A stretch of DNA of 64,000 nt from Haemophilus parainfluenzae (GCF_003252725.1 NZ_QEPO01000001.1:124001-188000), one strand, 5' to 3'. Shown: positions 29,213-39,522, counted from the first letter of the stretch. Translations and numbers: made by a program. Notes: generated by a model from the letters alone, not told the origin.

Positions 29213-30178
29213 ATGATTAAAAAAATTGCTGTATTAACCAGCGGTGGTGATGCACCAGGTATGAATGCTGCCATCCGTGGCGTTGTTCGTGCAGCTCTTG
29301 CAGAAGGGCTTGAAGTATTTGGGATTTATGACGGTTATCAAGGCTTATATAATAATAAAATCAAACAGTTAAATCGTTATAGTGTATCAGATATTATTAA
29401 CCGTGGAGGTACATTCTTAGGCTCTGCGCGTTTCCCAGAATTTAAAGATCCTGCGGTACGTGAAAAATGTGCAGAAATTTTACGTTCTCACGGTATTGAT
29501 GCTTTAGTTGTTATCGGTGGTGACGGTTCTTACATGGGAGCAAAATTGCTTACTGAAGAACATGGTTTCCCTTGTGTGGGTATTCCAGGAACAATTGATA
29601 ACGATGTGGCTGGTACGGATTACACAATCGGTTACGAAACAGCGTTACAAACAGCCGTTGATGCGATTGACCGTTTACGAGACACCTCAAGTTCTCACCA
29701 ACGTATTTCTATCGTAGAAATTATGGGGCGTCACTGTAGTGACTTGACTATTTCTGCAGGTATTGCCGGTGGTTGTGAATATATTGTGGCATCTGAAATG
29801 GAATTTAACCGCGAAGAATTAATTCGTCAAATTGAACGCAGTATTATTCGTGGAAAACGCCACGCCATCATTGCGATTACTGAGTTAATCACTGACGTTC
29901 ATTCTCTCGCTCGTGAGATTGAGGCTCGCGTAGGTCATGAAACCCGTGCAACTGTATTAGGCCATATTCAACGTGGTGGTTCGCCTTGTGCCTTCGACCG
30001 TATTTTAGCTTCACGTATGGGCGTATATGCGGTAGATATATTGCTACAAGGTAAAGGTGGCTACTGTGTGGGTATTCAAAATGAAAAATTAGTTCACCAT
30101 GATATTATTGATGCAATCAACAATATGCGTCGTGAATTTAAAGCAGATTGGTTAGAAATGGCTAAACGCTTAGAATAA
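29213..30178 (+). CDS. pfkA: ATP-dependent 6-phosphofructokinase
   Basis: PfkA phosphorylates fructose 6-phosphate, the committed step of glycolysis. It has the ATP-binding [15 protein letters not shown] (about 9-23), the GGDGSYMGA loop, the catalytic [16 protein letters not shown] with the Asp base, and the substrate-binding [10 protein letters not shown]. The 321 residues match the bacterial allosteric form. It lies 110 nt after the lipoprotein gene and ends in a strong terminator. Confidence 0.98.
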   Translation: MIKKIAVLTSGGDAPGMNAAIRGVVRAALAEGLEVFGIYDGYQGLYNNKIKQLNRYSVSDIINRGGTFLGSARFPEFKDPAVREKCAEILRSHGIDALVVIGGDGSYMGAKLLTEEHGFPCVGIPGTIDNDVAGTDYTIGYETALQTAVDAIDRLRDTSSSHQRISIVEIMGRHCSDLTISAGIAGGCEYIVASEMEFNREELIRQIERSIIRGKRHAIIAITELITDVHSLAREIEARVGHETRATVLGHIQRGGSPCAFDRILASRMGVYAVDILLQGKGGYCVGIQNEKLVHHDIIDAINNMRREFKADWLEMAKRLE

Positions 30179-30210
30179 TCTTTGTAAGGTTATTTAAAAT
30201 AAAAGAAATC

Positions 30211-30245
30211 GGGCTAAAGCAATCATTGTTTTAGCCCTATTTTTA
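30211..30245 (+). terminator. Terminator after pfkA
   Basis: GGGCTAAA and TTTAGCCC flank an inner CAAT/ATTG pairing in a long stem, followed by ATTTTTAT. Confidence 0.9.
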
Positions 30246-30263
30246 TCTGTTTAGATTAAGCTT

Positions 30264-30755
30264 TTAGGTATTTCTCTTACGCTGCAAAATTAAAAAACGA
30301 CAATCATAGGGATTGTCTTCATCAGCTTGGCGATATTCTTCAAACTCGATGTTCCATTCAGCCCAATTAATTTCAGGGAAGAAGGTATCGCCGTCAATGT
30401 CTGCTTGAATTTGCGTGAGGTACAATTTATCTGCTTTAGGTAAATATTGTTTAAATAACTCTCCGCCGCCGAGCAACATAATTTCATCAAATTCTTTGAC
30501 AAAATCGACCGCACTTTCAAAACTATTTTTCCAGATGACACCTTCATGTTCGTAAGGCGTGCGTGAAAGGACAATATTAGTCCGTTTCGGTAGTGGGCGA
30601 CCAATGCTTTCGAAAGTTTTACGGCCCATAATCACCGGTTTTCCCGTAGTGTTTTTACGAAACCTGGCTAAATCGGCAGGTAAGTGCCAAGGCATTTGAT
30701 TATCTTTTCCGATGACGTTATTTTTTGTTGTCGCAACGATTAAACTTAATGTCAT
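30264..30755 (-). CDS. folA: Dihydrofolate reductase
   Basis: FolA reduces dihydrofolate to tetrahydrofolate with NADPH and is the target of trimethoprim. I start it at MTLSLIVATTKNNVIG (ATG at 30755, 163 residues, AGGAT upstream) rather than 16 codons further up. Active-site features are IGKDNQMPWHLPADLARF with the catalytic Asp, the NADPH loop GRKTFESIGRPLP, and LLGGGELFKQYLP. It is transcribed alone on the minus strand. A USS is inside at 30508. Confidence 0.97.
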   Translation of the reverse strand: MTLSLIVATTKNNVIGKDNQMPWHLPADLARFRKNTTGKPVIMGRKTFESIGRPLPKRTNIVLSRTPYEHEGVIWKNSFESAVDFVKEFDEIMLLGGGELFKQYLPKADKLYLTQIQADIDGDTFFPEINWAEWNIEFEEYRQADEDNPYDCRFLILQRKRNT

Positions 30756-30896
30756 ATTTTCTATCCTATTTTTCTTTTTTTGCATTATATCATAGCTATT
30801 CACAAAATCTGTATATAAGATTGGATTTTTCGTGATTTTTATTAATTTTAGTGCTAATTTAACCGCACTTTTCTATTTTTTCACTGAGGACAAACT

Positions 30897-32006
30897 ATGT
30901 CGGCAAATCGCAAAACAATCGTCGTAAAATTTGGTACTAGCACATTAACGCATGGTTCACCTAAATTAAATGCCCCTCACATGGTCGATATTGTTCGTCA
31001 GATTGCACAACTTCATCAAGCGGGTTTCCGTGTCGTGATTGTGACATCTGGTGCGATTGCCGCAGGACGACATTATTTAAATCATCCTCAACTTCCTCCA
31101 ACCATTGCTTCCAAGCAGCTTTTAGCTGCAGTAGGGCAGAGCCAGCTTATTCAAGCCTGGGAAAAATTATTTGCGATTTATGATATTCACATTGGACAAA
31201 TTTTATTAACTCGTGCCGATATTGAAGACCGTGAACGTTTTTTAAATGCGCGCGATACATTACATGCGCTGTTGGACAATCACATTATTCCAGTGATTAA
31301 CGAGAATGATGCGGTAGCAACGGCTGAGATTAAAGTAGGGGATAACGATAACTTATCGGCGTTAGTTGCGATTTTAGTGCAAGCAGAACAACTTTACTTA
31401 TTAACGGATCAACAAGGCTTATACGAAAGCGATCCTCGTAAAAATCCAGATGCGAAATTGATTCCAGTGGTTGAGCAAATTACTGATCATATTCGTTCGA
31501 TTGCAGGCGGTAGTGGTACAAACCTTGGTACTGGCGGGATGAGTACAAAAATTATTGCAGCAGATGTGGCAACGCGTTCAGGTATTGAAACGATAATTGC
31601 ACCAGGTAGCCGACCTGATGTGATTGTGGATTTAGCCTACGATAAACCAATTGGTACGAAATTTATTGCACATCATTCAGATCGTCTCGAAAGTCGTAAA
31701 CAGTGGTTATTTGCAGCTCCATCAGCGGGTATGCTGACGATTGATGAGGGTGCTGAAAATGCCATGTTAGTACAGAATAAATCGTTGTTGCCTGCAGGGA
31801 TTACGGCTGTGGAAGGGCGTTTCTCACGTGGTGAAGTCGTCAAAATTAAGAATACCTCAGGTAAAGTGATTGCACTCGGTATGCCGCGTTATAACAGCGA
31901 TGCGTTGGAATTAATCAAAGGGAAAAAATCCCAAGAAATTGAACAAATTCTTGGCTATGAGTATGGTGCAGTTGCGTTACATCGTGATGACATGATTGTG
32001 CTATAG
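30897..32006 (+). CDS. proB: Glutamate 5-kinase
   Basis: ProB phosphorylates glutamate in the first step of proline synthesis. The amino-acid-kinase domain starts with [13 protein letters not shown] and has [34 protein letters not shown] and the substrate loop [11 protein letters not shown]-terminal PUA domain (about 275-360) completes the 369-residue form found in E. coli. No proA follows; a small lipoprotein gene is next. A USS (30862) sits just upstream. Confidence 0.97.
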   Translation: MSANRKTIVVKFGTSTLTHGSPKLNAPHMVDIVRQIAQLHQAGFRVVIVTSGAIAAGRHYLNHPQLPPTIASKQLLAAVGQSQLIQAWEKLFAIYDIHIGQILLTRADIEDRERFLNARDTLHALLDNHIIPVINENDAVATAEIKVGDNDNLSALVAILVQAEQLYLLTDQQGLYESDPRKNPDAKLIPVVEQITDHIRSIAGGSGTNLGTGGMSTKIIAADVATRSGIETIIAPGSRPDVIVDLAYDKPIGTKFIAHHSDRLESRKQWLFAAPSAGMLTIDEGAENAMLVQNKSLLPAGITAVEGRFSRGEVVKIKNTSGKVIALGMPRYNSDALELIKGKKSQEIEQILGYEYGAVALHRDDMIVL

Positions 32007-32118
32007 CTTAAAATAGAAATCGGATCTCTTATATTTTCTGAACCTTCCTTTTATTTTGTTGGTCTATAAAACCATAAAAAGGGCAATAACCCGATATTAA
32101 GTAGTAAAAGGAGACAAC

Positions 32119-32499
32119 ATGAGATTAATAGCGACCGTTTTAGCTGTTGGGCTATTAAGTGCTTGTACGCAGGGCTATTATGTAAAACATCGTAGCCCAA
32201 TTTCAGTGAGCAAACACGTAAAACGTTTAAATACGACGGTTTGTCATGATAAAGATGACTGGTATTTAGATGGTTATCGTGTAGGAAAAGATTTCCAAGC
32301 GCAAAGCCAATCTCAATTGAATAAACGAATTAATTATTGTGGCCGACGTGTACCTGAAGAGCTGAGAACCGCATGGTTTAATGGTTTTGATGCAGGCTCA
32401 AATGGCGTTCAGATTGATATAGAGGGTTATGATGAGGATGCTCTCTTAACCTATGATTATGACGATGATGATCGTTATAGCGAAGACGAAGAAGAATAA
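32119..32499 (+). CDS. Small lipoprotein, DUF2799-like
   Basis: The signal MRLIATVLAVGLLSAC puts the lipid on Cys16 of a 126-residue protein. The middle (DDWYLDGYRVGKDFQAQ and AWFNGFDAGSNG) recalls the W-x-x-G-x-x-D/G repeats of DUF2799 lipoproteins, which I offer as a tentative match. Two cysteines (VCHDKDD and NYCGRR) may pair. The C terminus is a very acidic D/E tract. AAAGGAGACA precedes the ATG. Function unknown. Confidence 0.8.
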   Translation: MRLIATVLAVGLLSACTQGYYVKHRSPISVSKHVKRLNTTVCHDKDDWYLDGYRVGKDFQAQSQSQLNKRINYCGRRVPEELRTAWFNGFDAGSNGVQIDIEGYDEDALLTYDYDDDDRYSEDEEE

Positions 32500-32531
32500 A
32501 AAAAGTGCGGTTAAAATTAACCGCACTTTTT
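32500..32531. terminator. Bidirectional terminator made of two inverted USS
   Basis: AAAAAGTGCGGTTAA and TTAACCGCACTTTTT form a perfect 15-bp stem around AA. Each arm contains a complete uptake signal. It ends both the lipoprotein gene and the convergent fklB. Confidence 0.93.
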
Positions 32532-32535
32532 CTTT

Positions 32536-33168
32536 TTAAAGGATATCGAGTAATTCAACTTCAAATACTAAGGTTGAGAATGGTGGGATAGATGCACCTG
32601 CACCACGTTCACCGTAAGCAAGTTCGTGTGGAATAGTGAGTTTCCATTTAGAACCAACAGGCATCATTTGTAATGCTTCAACCCAACCACGAATTACGCC
32701 ATTTACTGGGAATTCAGCTGGTGCACCACGAGCAACAGAGCTATCGAATACAGTACCATCTGGTAATGTACCAGTGTAGTGAACACGTACTTTATCAGTT
32801 GCAGATGGTTTGTTTCCGTTACCTTCGGTTAAAATTTCGTATTGTAAACCGCTGTCAGTCACGTTTACACCTGCTTTTTTCGCGTTTTCTTCTAAGAATT
32901 TTTTACCTTCTTCTTCAATCGCTTTGAATTGCGCTTGTTGTGCTTCAGCCGCTTGTTGTTGAAGTGCTTGAACAGAATGCATTAAATCATTAATTTCTAA
33001 TGCAGGTTGATTACGGTTTAACGCATCGAAAATACCTTTTGCTACCGCTTCAACAGAAATATCCATTTGGCTATCAGCTAATTGCTGACCGATTTGTAAA
33101 CCGATACCGTAGCTGCCTTTTTCAGAAATACTTTCTAATTTTACTTGTTCAAAAATTTGAGCTGTCAT
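32536..33168 (-). CDS. fklB: FKBP-type peptidyl-prolyl cis-trans isomerase
   Basis: This foldase isomerises Xaa-Pro bonds. An N-terminal dimerisation domain (about 15-95, [17 protein letters not shown]) precedes the FKBP domain with [36 protein letters not shown] and [13 protein letters not shown]. At 210 residues without a signal peptide it matches FklB (cytoplasmic) and not FkpA (periplasmic). AAAGGAAAAA precedes the start. psd lies 21 nt upstream on the same strand. Confidence 0.93.
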   Translation of the reverse strand: MTAQIFEQVKLESISEKGSYGIGLQIGQQLADSQMDISVEAVAKGIFDALNRNQPALEINDLMHSVQALQQQAAEAQQAQFKAIEEEGKKFLEENAKKAGVNVTDSGLQYEILTEGNGNKPSATDKVRVHYTGTLPDGTVFDSSVARGAPAEFPVNGVIRGWVEALQMMPVGSKWKLTIPHELAYGERGAGASIPPFSTLVFEVELLDIL

Positions 33169-33189
33169 GTTTTTTCCTTTGTTGTAAAA

Positions 33190-34059
33190 CTATTTTTTCA
33201 ATGCCAAGATTTCACCCATGCGAACAGGTTCATCAACACTTAAATGATCGGCAATTTTCACTTGGCCGGCTTGGAATAGATTAATCACGGTAGAACCAAG
33301 TTGGAACCAACCCATTTCTTGACCTTTGCTTAATTTAACCGCACTTTCACCTTCATAAGTCCATACTTTCACTTCGTTATGACGTGGCGGATTAATAACG
33401 CCAGCCCAAACAGTGCCAATACTTGCGGTGATTGTCGCACCTACTAAGATTTGTACCATAGTACCGAATTCAGTATCAAAGACACAAATCACACGCTCAT
33501 TACGTGCAAAGAGGTTCGGCACATGTTTCGCTAAAAACGGATTGACGGAGAATAAATCACCCGGCACGTAAATCATTTTGCGAAGTGTACCATCACATGG
33601 CATATGTACACGGTGATAATCACGTGGTGATAAATAAGTGGTGACGAATTCCCCATTTTTAAAGGTCTCGGTTAAATCTTTATCTTCCGCTAATAAATCA
33701 TTTAAGCTGAAGAAGTGACCTTTTGCTTGTAATAGGCAGTCATCTTCAATGTGTCCACATTCACTTACACGGCCATCCGCAGGGCAACAAAGTGCGGTTG
33801 GATTTTGGTTAATTGGTCGTGCATTTTCCTTTAATGGACGGATAAAGAATTCATTAAAACTGGCGTAATCACTGAATTTTTCTTTTTCAGCAATGCTCAT
33901 ATCAATGTTGTATTTTTTTGCAAACGCTTTAATCACAAAATGTGTCACGGCGCCCCATTTTTGTTTAGCTAACCAACCTGCTGCTTGTGTCATATAGATT
34001 TGCGGCATCACATATTGAAATGCAACTTTTAGGCGTTGCCAATAAGAAATTGGGTTCAT
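33190..34059 (-). CDS. psd: Phosphatidylserine decarboxylase proenzyme
   Basis: Psd makes phosphatidylethanolamine at the inner membrane. The proenzyme (289 aa) cuts itself at the LGST motif; Ser256 becomes the pyruvoyl group. FFIRPLKENARPI, CCPADGRVSECG and YLSPRDYHRVHMPCDGTL are family blocks. It is next to pssA on the same strand (124 nt apart), so the two steps from CDP-diacylglycerol to phosphatidylethanolamine are encoded together. Confidence 0.97.
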   Translation of the reverse strand: MNPISYWQRLKVAFQYVMPQIYMTQAAGWLAKQKWGAVTHFVIKAFAKKYNIDMSIAEKEKFSDYASFNEFFIRPLKENARPINQNPTALCCPADGRVSECGHIEDDCLLQAKGHFFSLNDLLAEDKDLTETFKNGEFVTTYLSPRDYHRVHMPCDGTLRKMIYVPGDLFSVNPFLAKHVPNLFARNERVICVFDTEFGTMVQILVGATITASIGTVWAGVINPPRHNEVKVWTYEGESAVKLSKGQEMGWFQLGSTVINLFQAGQVKIADHLSVDEPVRMGEILALKK

Positions 34060-34156
34060 TGATTTCTCCGATAAGATTAAAAAGTTGGGCGATTATAACA
34101 ACTTATTTCACTTGTGCAATGTTAGTCGATGTTTTTGCGTAAGATACAAGCAAGAA

Positions 34157-34175
34157 GCCGACATTTGTCGGCCTC
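34157..34175. terminator. Hairpin between pssA and psd
   Basis: GCCGACA and TGTCGGC form a 7-bp stem with a 2-nt centre. T residues are few on the minus side (CTTCTTGC), so as a pssA terminator it is weak. Confidence 0.5.
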
Positions 34176-34183
34176 TTTTACGT

Positions 34184-35551
34184 TTATAAAATCATTTTGA
34201 CTAATTTGTCTGCTTGAATTCGTGCAAATTTTTTCAACAGTTTTTGCACCGGTTCAGGATATTGCGTTAATTCTTCTAATTCAGAATAATCTTGCAATAC
34301 TTTGGTATGTTGGCGGATGTGCGACAATTCTTTTTCCGCTTGTGGCAGAAGTTCTTGTTTTGGATCGTGGATTAATAATCCATTTTCCGCATCTAAACGC
34401 CATGCGCGAGGATTTAGGTTGTTCCCTGTTAAAAGAATATACTGATTGTCCACCCAAACACCTTTGAGGTGATAGGTGTTATCTCCATCTTTCCATAAAC
34501 GCACCGTTAAATGACCGTTTTTAATGTAAGCATCAAATTTCTCGCAGAAACGACGAAGATTACTTTCATATAAATAAGGCAATGCGCCTGCCATTTTAAA
34601 TGGCTGCTCTGGTGGGATATAGAAATCGTTCGCAACTTTATCACCTACGATAATTTCGACACGTTTTCCTTGTTCTAATAAGCGGGCAAGTTTACTTCTT
34701 AGCGTGCGAGGGAAGTTGAAATAAGGCGTGCAAATCACCAATTTTTCCTGAACTTGTAAGAATAAATCTTCAATAACTTGGTTTAATTCATTGCCTGATG
34801 CACCTAAACCAAAAAGAGGTGAAATGGTTAAAACATCTGAAAAACCAACCGCACTTTCCAATTGATATTCCGCATGGGCAGATAAGTTTTTACGATAAGC
34901 TTTTATTGCACTACGAATTTCTTTGGTGCGAGGGCGATTAGCCACATCTAATGGATGTACCGCACTGAAATCCAATAAATAATCATTAATAAAATTAACC
35001 ATAGAGTCTGCCAGTGCAGCATTATGGATTTTTTGATAGCGGTCGTAGCGGTATTTATCTTGTTGTTGTAAATACACGTTATTGATACTTGCGCCGCTAT
35101 AAAGCACGGTATCATCAAACACAAAGCCTTTAATATGTAATACACCAAAGACTTCGCGAGTATTAATTGGCACACCGAAGAACATATTGGGTTCATCGGG
35201 AAGTTGATAGGTTTGGCGTTGTTCACAATACCAATCAGCGTTAGTGGCAGATTTTTCTGCACCGAGTAAATTGCGTTGTCCGCGATGCCAATCTACTAAA
35301 ATTTTCACATCCAATTCTGGATGATCTTGTTTTACGCGATAAATCTCATTGAGAATTTCTTGTCCTGCTTCATCTTTTTGCCAATAAAGCGCGGTCACGT
35401 AAATACGTTTTTTAGCTTGGCGAATTAATTCTATAATTTGTGCTTTGAATTCAAGCGGACTAAACAGAAACTCAACCTGCTCTGCCTGTAAAGGAAGAAA
35501 AGGTAAATTTTTTAAATTTTGTTCTGCTCGTTTAGCTTTATTGATTAACAT
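34184..35551 (-). CDS. pssA: CDP-diacylglycerol-serine O-phosphatidyltransferase
   Basis: PssA makes phosphatidylserine from CDP-diacylglycerol and serine. This is the phospholipase-D-type enzyme of gammaproteobacteria (455 residues). It has two HKD-like motifs: HIKGFVFDDTVLYSGASINN (about 140-160) and HLKGVWVDNQYILLTGNNLNP (about 363-383). No transmembrane helix is seen, as in E. coli PssA, which binds membranes peripherally. A USS is inside at 34848. Confidence 0.96.
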   Translation of the reverse strand: MLINKAKRAEQNLKNLPFLPLQAEQVEFLFSPLEFKAQIIELIRQAKKRIYVTALYWQKDEAGQEILNEIYRVKQDHPELDVKILVDWHRGQRNLLGAEKSATNADWYCEQRQTYQLPDEPNMFFGVPINTREVFGVLHIKGFVFDDTVLYSGASINNVYLQQQDKYRYDRYQKIHNAALADSMVNFINDYLLDFSAVHPLDVANRPRTKEIRSAIKAYRKNLSAHAEYQLESAVGFSDVLTISPLFGLGASGNELNQVIEDLFLQVQEKLVICTPYFNFPRTLRSKLARLLEQGKRVEIIVGDKVANDFYIPPEQPFKMAGALPYLYESNLRRFCEKFDAYIKNGHLTVRLWKDGDNTYHLKGVWVDNQYILLTGNNLNPRAWRLDAENGLLIHDPKQELLPQAEKELSHIRQHTKVLQDYSELEELTQYPEPVQKLLKKFARIQADKLVKMIL

Positions 35552-35700
35552 AATCTATCTCTACACTAAAAATTAATGCTCTAGTTTACAATATTTCCTT
35601 TGTGGATTGATAGAAAAAAGGTTTTTTTTCGTTATAATGCTCACAAATTTTCGCATTTTTTGGCGAATTATTATCCAATTTTTCCTTCGAGAAGCAAATT

Positions 35701-36774
35701 ATGAGCAATTCACGCAAACCATCATTCCAAACAAACCCCACCAAATCTTTTCAAGAGCGTAGCCCAAAACGAACATTTAATGATAAAGAGCGTCGCTTTG
35801 ATGATCGTCGTAATAATGAAAAACGTGAGGGAAATCGACCGCACTTTGATAAAAAACGGGATGATCGTAAACCTTCTCGTGGCTTCCAACAGCAAGAAGT
35901 GAGAGAACCGAAAATTGCTGAACTTTCATTAAATAAAGCGAATGGAGAAAGTGGCTCGGTAAAAGTAACGGTGAAAAGTACGGGCGTGAGTTATAAACCG
36001 AAAGAAAAGAAAACGGGCGCATTATCACCACGAGCACCTGAGAAAATTAAAAAGAACCGCGCTGAAGAAATGAAAGTGTATGGTGAAAATGCGTGTTTAG
36101 AATTGTTTGCTGAGCGTCCGGAGAGCATTGTTCGCGTATGGGCAACGGTGCAAATGGCACATCGAATTGGCGAGATTTTCAGTTATTTAGCCGCAAATAA
36201 AAAAGTGTATCACGTGGTAGATAACGATGAGTTGAGCTTAGTGAGTGGTACCGAGCATCATGGCGGCATTTGTATGTTAGTGAAAAAACAACGAACTTTT
36301 TCTTTGCAAGGTTATTTAGATGTGCCGCGTCAAGAAGACTGCTTAGTCGTGCTTGATCAAGTCAATAATGCGCAAAACCTAGGTGGCGTTGTGCGTACTT
36401 GCGCCTTCTACGGCATTAAAAATGTGGTGACAAATCAAGTTGAACAGCTTTATGCGCCCGCTGCTATGCGTGTGGCTGAAGGCGGAATGGAGCATATTCG
36501 TATTTTAGAAACAGAAAGTACTGAAATCGCTTTAGAGGCCTTACGCAAAGCTGGCTATCAGATTATTCATGTATCAACCAATAAACAAGGCGTTGCGTTG
36601 GAACAACTCAAATTTGCAGAGAAAGTCGCATTGGTATTGAGCGAAGGTAGTACGGATGATATTCGTGAGAAACAAGATGTAAATGTGCGTCTTTCTTTAA
36701 GCAATCCATTAAAAACCGGATTAAATATTGCAGTAAACACAGGGATTTTATTAGCACATTGGTATGTGAAATAA
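35701..36774 (+). CDS. TrmH/SpoU-family RNA methyltransferase (YfiF-like)
   Basis: The C-terminal half is a SpoU methyltransferase with a trefoil-knot SAM site: NAQNLGGVVRTCAFYGI, KVALVLSEGSTDD and LSLSNPLKTGLNIAVNTGIL. An N-terminal L30e-like substrate domain (about 125-195) starts VYGENACLELF. The first 110 residues are a basic, low-complexity tail. The whole (357 aa) resembles E. coli YfiF; the target RNA is unknown. It is divergent from pssA. Motif 2 reads LSEGST where many members have LGSEG, a small departure. Confidence 0.88.
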   Translation: MSNSRKPSFQTNPTKSFQERSPKRTFNDKERRFDDRRNNEKREGNRPHFDKKRDDRKPSRGFQQQEVREPKIAELSLNKANGESGSVKVTVKSTGVSYKPKEKKTGALSPRAPEKIKKNRAEEMKVYGENACLELFAERPESIVRVWATVQMAHRIGEIFSYLAANKKVYHVVDNDELSLVSGTEHHGGICMLVKKQRTFSLQGYLDVPRQEDCLVVLDQVNNAQNLGGVVRTCAFYGIKNVVTNQVEQLYAPAAMRVAEGGMEHIRILETESTEIALEALRKAGYQIIHVSTNKQGVALEQLKFAEKVALVLSEGSTDDIREKQDVNVRLSLSNPLKTGLNIAVNTGILLAHWYVK

Positions 36775-36944
36775 CCTTAAGTGCGGTTATTTTGAGGTTT
36801 GTTTTGGGGGCTGACATCTATCAGCCCTTTTTCTTTTTCAAAATTGTGTGAGCTTCAAATTTTGATATTTCTTGTAAAAGCCTTTGGGGGGAATCAGACA
36901 AAAGATCTATACTACTTCTAGTTGTTATTTAATAGGGAGTTTTT

Positions 36945-38834
36945 ATGCCTGAACGTTCAGCAAACATCAGTACACACGATCCTTTCGGGAGCTTATTAGG
37001 CTATGCGCCGGGTGGCATTGCAATTTATTCATCCGATTATCATACAGCAGATGAGAAAGAGTATCCCGATGATGCCGCCTTTCGCAGTTATTTAGGGCGA
37101 GAGTATATGGGATATAAATGGCAGTGTGTGGAGTTTGCACGTCGCTATCTCTATCTCAACCATGGCATGGTATTTACTGATGTAGGAATGGCTTACGAGA
37201 TCTTTTCTTTACGATTTTTACGTCAAGTGGTGAATGATGCCTTATTACCTTTACAAGCCTTTGCAAATGGTTGTAAACGTAAGCCTGAAGCAGGTGCATT
37301 GTTAATTTGGCAGGAGGGCGGTGAATTTAAGCATACGGGGCATGTGGCGATCATTACCGAGGTATTAGAAGATAAAATTCGCATTGCCGAGCAAAACGTG
37401 ATTCACTCTCGCTTACCAAGTGGGCAGCAATGGACTCGCGAATTACCGATGACGGTTTCCGAAAGTGGTTATTTTCTGCATGATACCTTTGATGATACAG
37501 AAATTTTAGGTTGGATGATCCAAACAGAAGATACCGAATACAGTCTGCCGCGGCCAACACCAGAAAAAGAGAAACTTGAGATTCATGCTGAACATATAGA
37601 AAACAATGGTCAGTTTGAGCATAAATGGCTGAATGAGCAAAACGAATTTGAAGCGGCATATGTGAAAGCAATGGGTGGGCATAAAGTCAGCCATTCGGAT
37701 CAATATCGCTATTTTACGATATCTGAAACAGCACAACATGAGTTAATTCGTGCAACCAATGAATTGCATTTAATGTATTTGCATGCCACAGATAAAGTCT
37801 TAAAAGACGATAAGTTATTACAATATTTTAATATTCCTAAATTGCTTTGGCCTCGCTTACGGTTATCTTGGCAAAATCGCCGTTATCAAACTATTACGGG
37901 GCGTTTAGATTTCTGCATGGATAGTCGTGGATTGAAAGTATATGAATACAATGCAGATTCAGCTTCTTGTCACGCTGAAGCTGGTGAGTTTATGAATCGA
38001 TGGGCAATTCAGGGTGGATTGAATATAGGCGATAATCCTGCCGATGGCTTACGTAATGCATTAGCGGATTGTTGGAAACATAGTGAAGCCACGCCACTTG
38101 TTCATATTATGCAAGATCACGATGATGAGGAAGATTATCACGCATTATTTATGCGCAATGCACTGGTTCAAGCAGGATTTAAAGCCAAAATTATTCATGG
38201 GACCGAGGGGTTACATTGGGATAGTCGAGGTCGTTTGATTGATGATGAAGATAACCAAGTAAAAACAGTATGGAAAACGTGGGCCTGGGAAACTATGTTG
38301 GAGCAACTTCGTGAAGATGCAACAGGCATGGAAGTGGCACCACCAATTCGTACAGGCTATCCGGAAGATAAAGTGCGGTTGATTGATGTGTTACTTCGTC
38401 CAGAAGTTCTAGTTTATGAGCCACTGTGGACGGCAATTCCAAGTAATAAAGCGATCTTACCAGTATTGTGGTCATTATTCCCAAACCATCGTTATCTACT
38501 AGAAGCAGGATTTGAATTGACACCTGAGCTGATTAAAAGTGGTTACGCACAAAAACCAATTGCTGGTCGCCGAGGTGATAATGTGAAATTAATTGGTGAG
38601 TGTAAATCAGTGCTTGATAGTAAAGATGGTCGTTTTAGTAAACAGGAGAGTATTTATCAACAGCTTTGGTGTTTACCAAAAGTGGAAGACCAATATGTTC
38701 AGGTCTGTACTTTTACTGTAGGTGGGCATTATGGTGGTAGCTGTTTACGCTCAGACCCGAGTTTGGTCATTATGGGAAATAGTGATATGCAACCGTTAAG
38801 GGTATTATCTGATAAAGATTTCCTTAAAAAATAA
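36945..38834 (+). CDS. gsp: Bifunctional glutathionylspermidine synthetase/amidase
   Basis: Gsp joins glutathione to spermidine with ATP and can split the product again. The N-terminal CHAP-type amidase domain (about 30-200) has the nucleophile Cys61 in KWQCVEFARRYLY and the His in KHTGHVAIITE. The C-terminal ATP-grasp synthetase (about 210-629) has YEYNADSASCHAEAGE and ends with GGSCLRSDPSLVI. The 629 residues match E. coli Gsp (619). It stands alone between yfiF and the nap operon. A USS is inside at 38371. Confidence 0.96.
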   Translation: MPERSANISTHDPFGSLLGYAPGGIAIYSSDYHTADEKEYPDDAAFRSYLGREYMGYKWQCVEFARRYLYLNHGMVFTDVGMAYEIFSLRFLRQVVNDALLPLQAFANGCKRKPEAGALLIWQEGGEFKHTGHVAIITEVLEDKIRIAEQNVIHSRLPSGQQWTRELPMTVSESGYFLHDTFDDTEILGWMIQTEDTEYSLPRPTPEKEKLEIHAEHIENNGQFEHKWLNEQNEFEAAYVKAMGGHKVSHSDQYRYFTISETAQHELIRATNELHLMYLHATDKVLKDDKLLQYFNIPKLLWPRLRLSWQNRRYQTITGRLDFCMDSRGLKVYEYNADSASCHAEAGEFMNRWAIQGGLNIGDNPADGLRNALADCWKHSEATPLVHIMQDHDDEEDYHALFMRNALVQAGFKAKIIHGTEGLHWDSRGRLIDDEDNQVKTVWKTWAWETMLEQLREDATGMEVAPPIRTGYPEDKVRLIDVLLRPEVLVYEPLWTAIPSNKAILPVLWSLFPNHRYLLEAGFELTPELIKSGYAQKPIAGRRGDNVKLIGECKSVLDSKDGRFSKQESIYQQLWCLPKVEDQYVQVCTFTVGGHYGGSCLRSDPSLVIMGNSDMQPLRVLSDKDFLKK

Positions 38835-38839
38835 AAACA

Positions 38840-38866
38840 AAATCGGCACTCAATGAGTGCCGATTT
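38840..38866. terminator. Bidirectional terminator between gsp and napC
   Basis: AAATCGGCACTCA and TGAGTGCCGATTT form a perfect 13-bp inverted repeat with a one-base centre, A-rich on the left and T-rich on the right. Confidence 0.9.
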
Positions 38867-38883
38867 ATTATTTTGCTATAAGA

Positions 38884-39522
38884 TTATTTTGCATCTTTGT
38901 TATCTGCAGGTTTTTCATTTGCTTTTAACATATCCGCTGGAATAAAGCTTTGTTGTACTTTTTCCATGTGTGGAAGGTTATGTGCAATACCTTTGTGACA
39001 ATCGATACAGGTTTTGTTTTGTTCCTGTGCAAGTGCATGCATTTGTTGTGCCACAGTTTTTTGTTGAGTAAAGTCCATGTCATTGAAGTTATGGCAGTTA
39101 CGGCACTCTTGTGAGTTATTCGCTTTCATACGCGCCCATTCGCGTTCAGCCATTTCTAAACGATGTTTTTCGAATTTTTCTTTAGTATCGACTTTACCTG
39201 TAAAGTGAGCATAAACTTCAGTCGATGCCTGCATTTTACGAACCATTTTTGGAATAAATTCATGTGGAACGTGACAGTCTGAACAAATTGCTTTCACACC
39301 TGAACGGTTACTAAAGTGGATTGACGCTTGGTACTCAGGTACAACGTCATTAGTATGACAGTCTGAACAGAATTGCTCTGTATTAGTTGTCGCCATTCCA
39401 GCATTAAACAGGTTAGTTCCAACGATAGTACCAATGATAGTTAATAAAATAACCCCACCAATTGCCATTTTGCTCGGAGAGCGTAACCAACGGCAAACTT
39501 TCTGAATGCTTGATTTAATCAT
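38884..39522 (-). CDS. napC: Tetraheme cytochrome c NapC
   Basis: NapC passes electrons from membrane quinol to the periplasmic NapAB nitrate reductase. One N-terminal transmembrane helix (about 18-38) anchors a domain with four CXXCH haem sites: CSDCH, CSDCH, CRNCH and CIDCH. The 212 residues fit the NapC/NirT family. It is the last gene of napFDAGHBC; the presence of both NapC and NapGH gives two possible quinol routes. Confidence 0.97.
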   Translation of the reverse strand: MIKSSIQKVCRWLRSPSKMAIGGVILLTIIGTIVGTNLFNAGMATTNTEQFCSDCHTNDVVPEYQASIHFSNRSGVKAICSDCHVPHEFIPKMVRKMQASTEVYAHFTGKVDTKEKFEKHRLEMAEREWARMKANNSQECRNCHNFNDMDFTQQKTVAQQMHALAQEQNKTCIDCHKGIAHNLPHMEKVQQSFIPADMLKANEKPADNKDAK

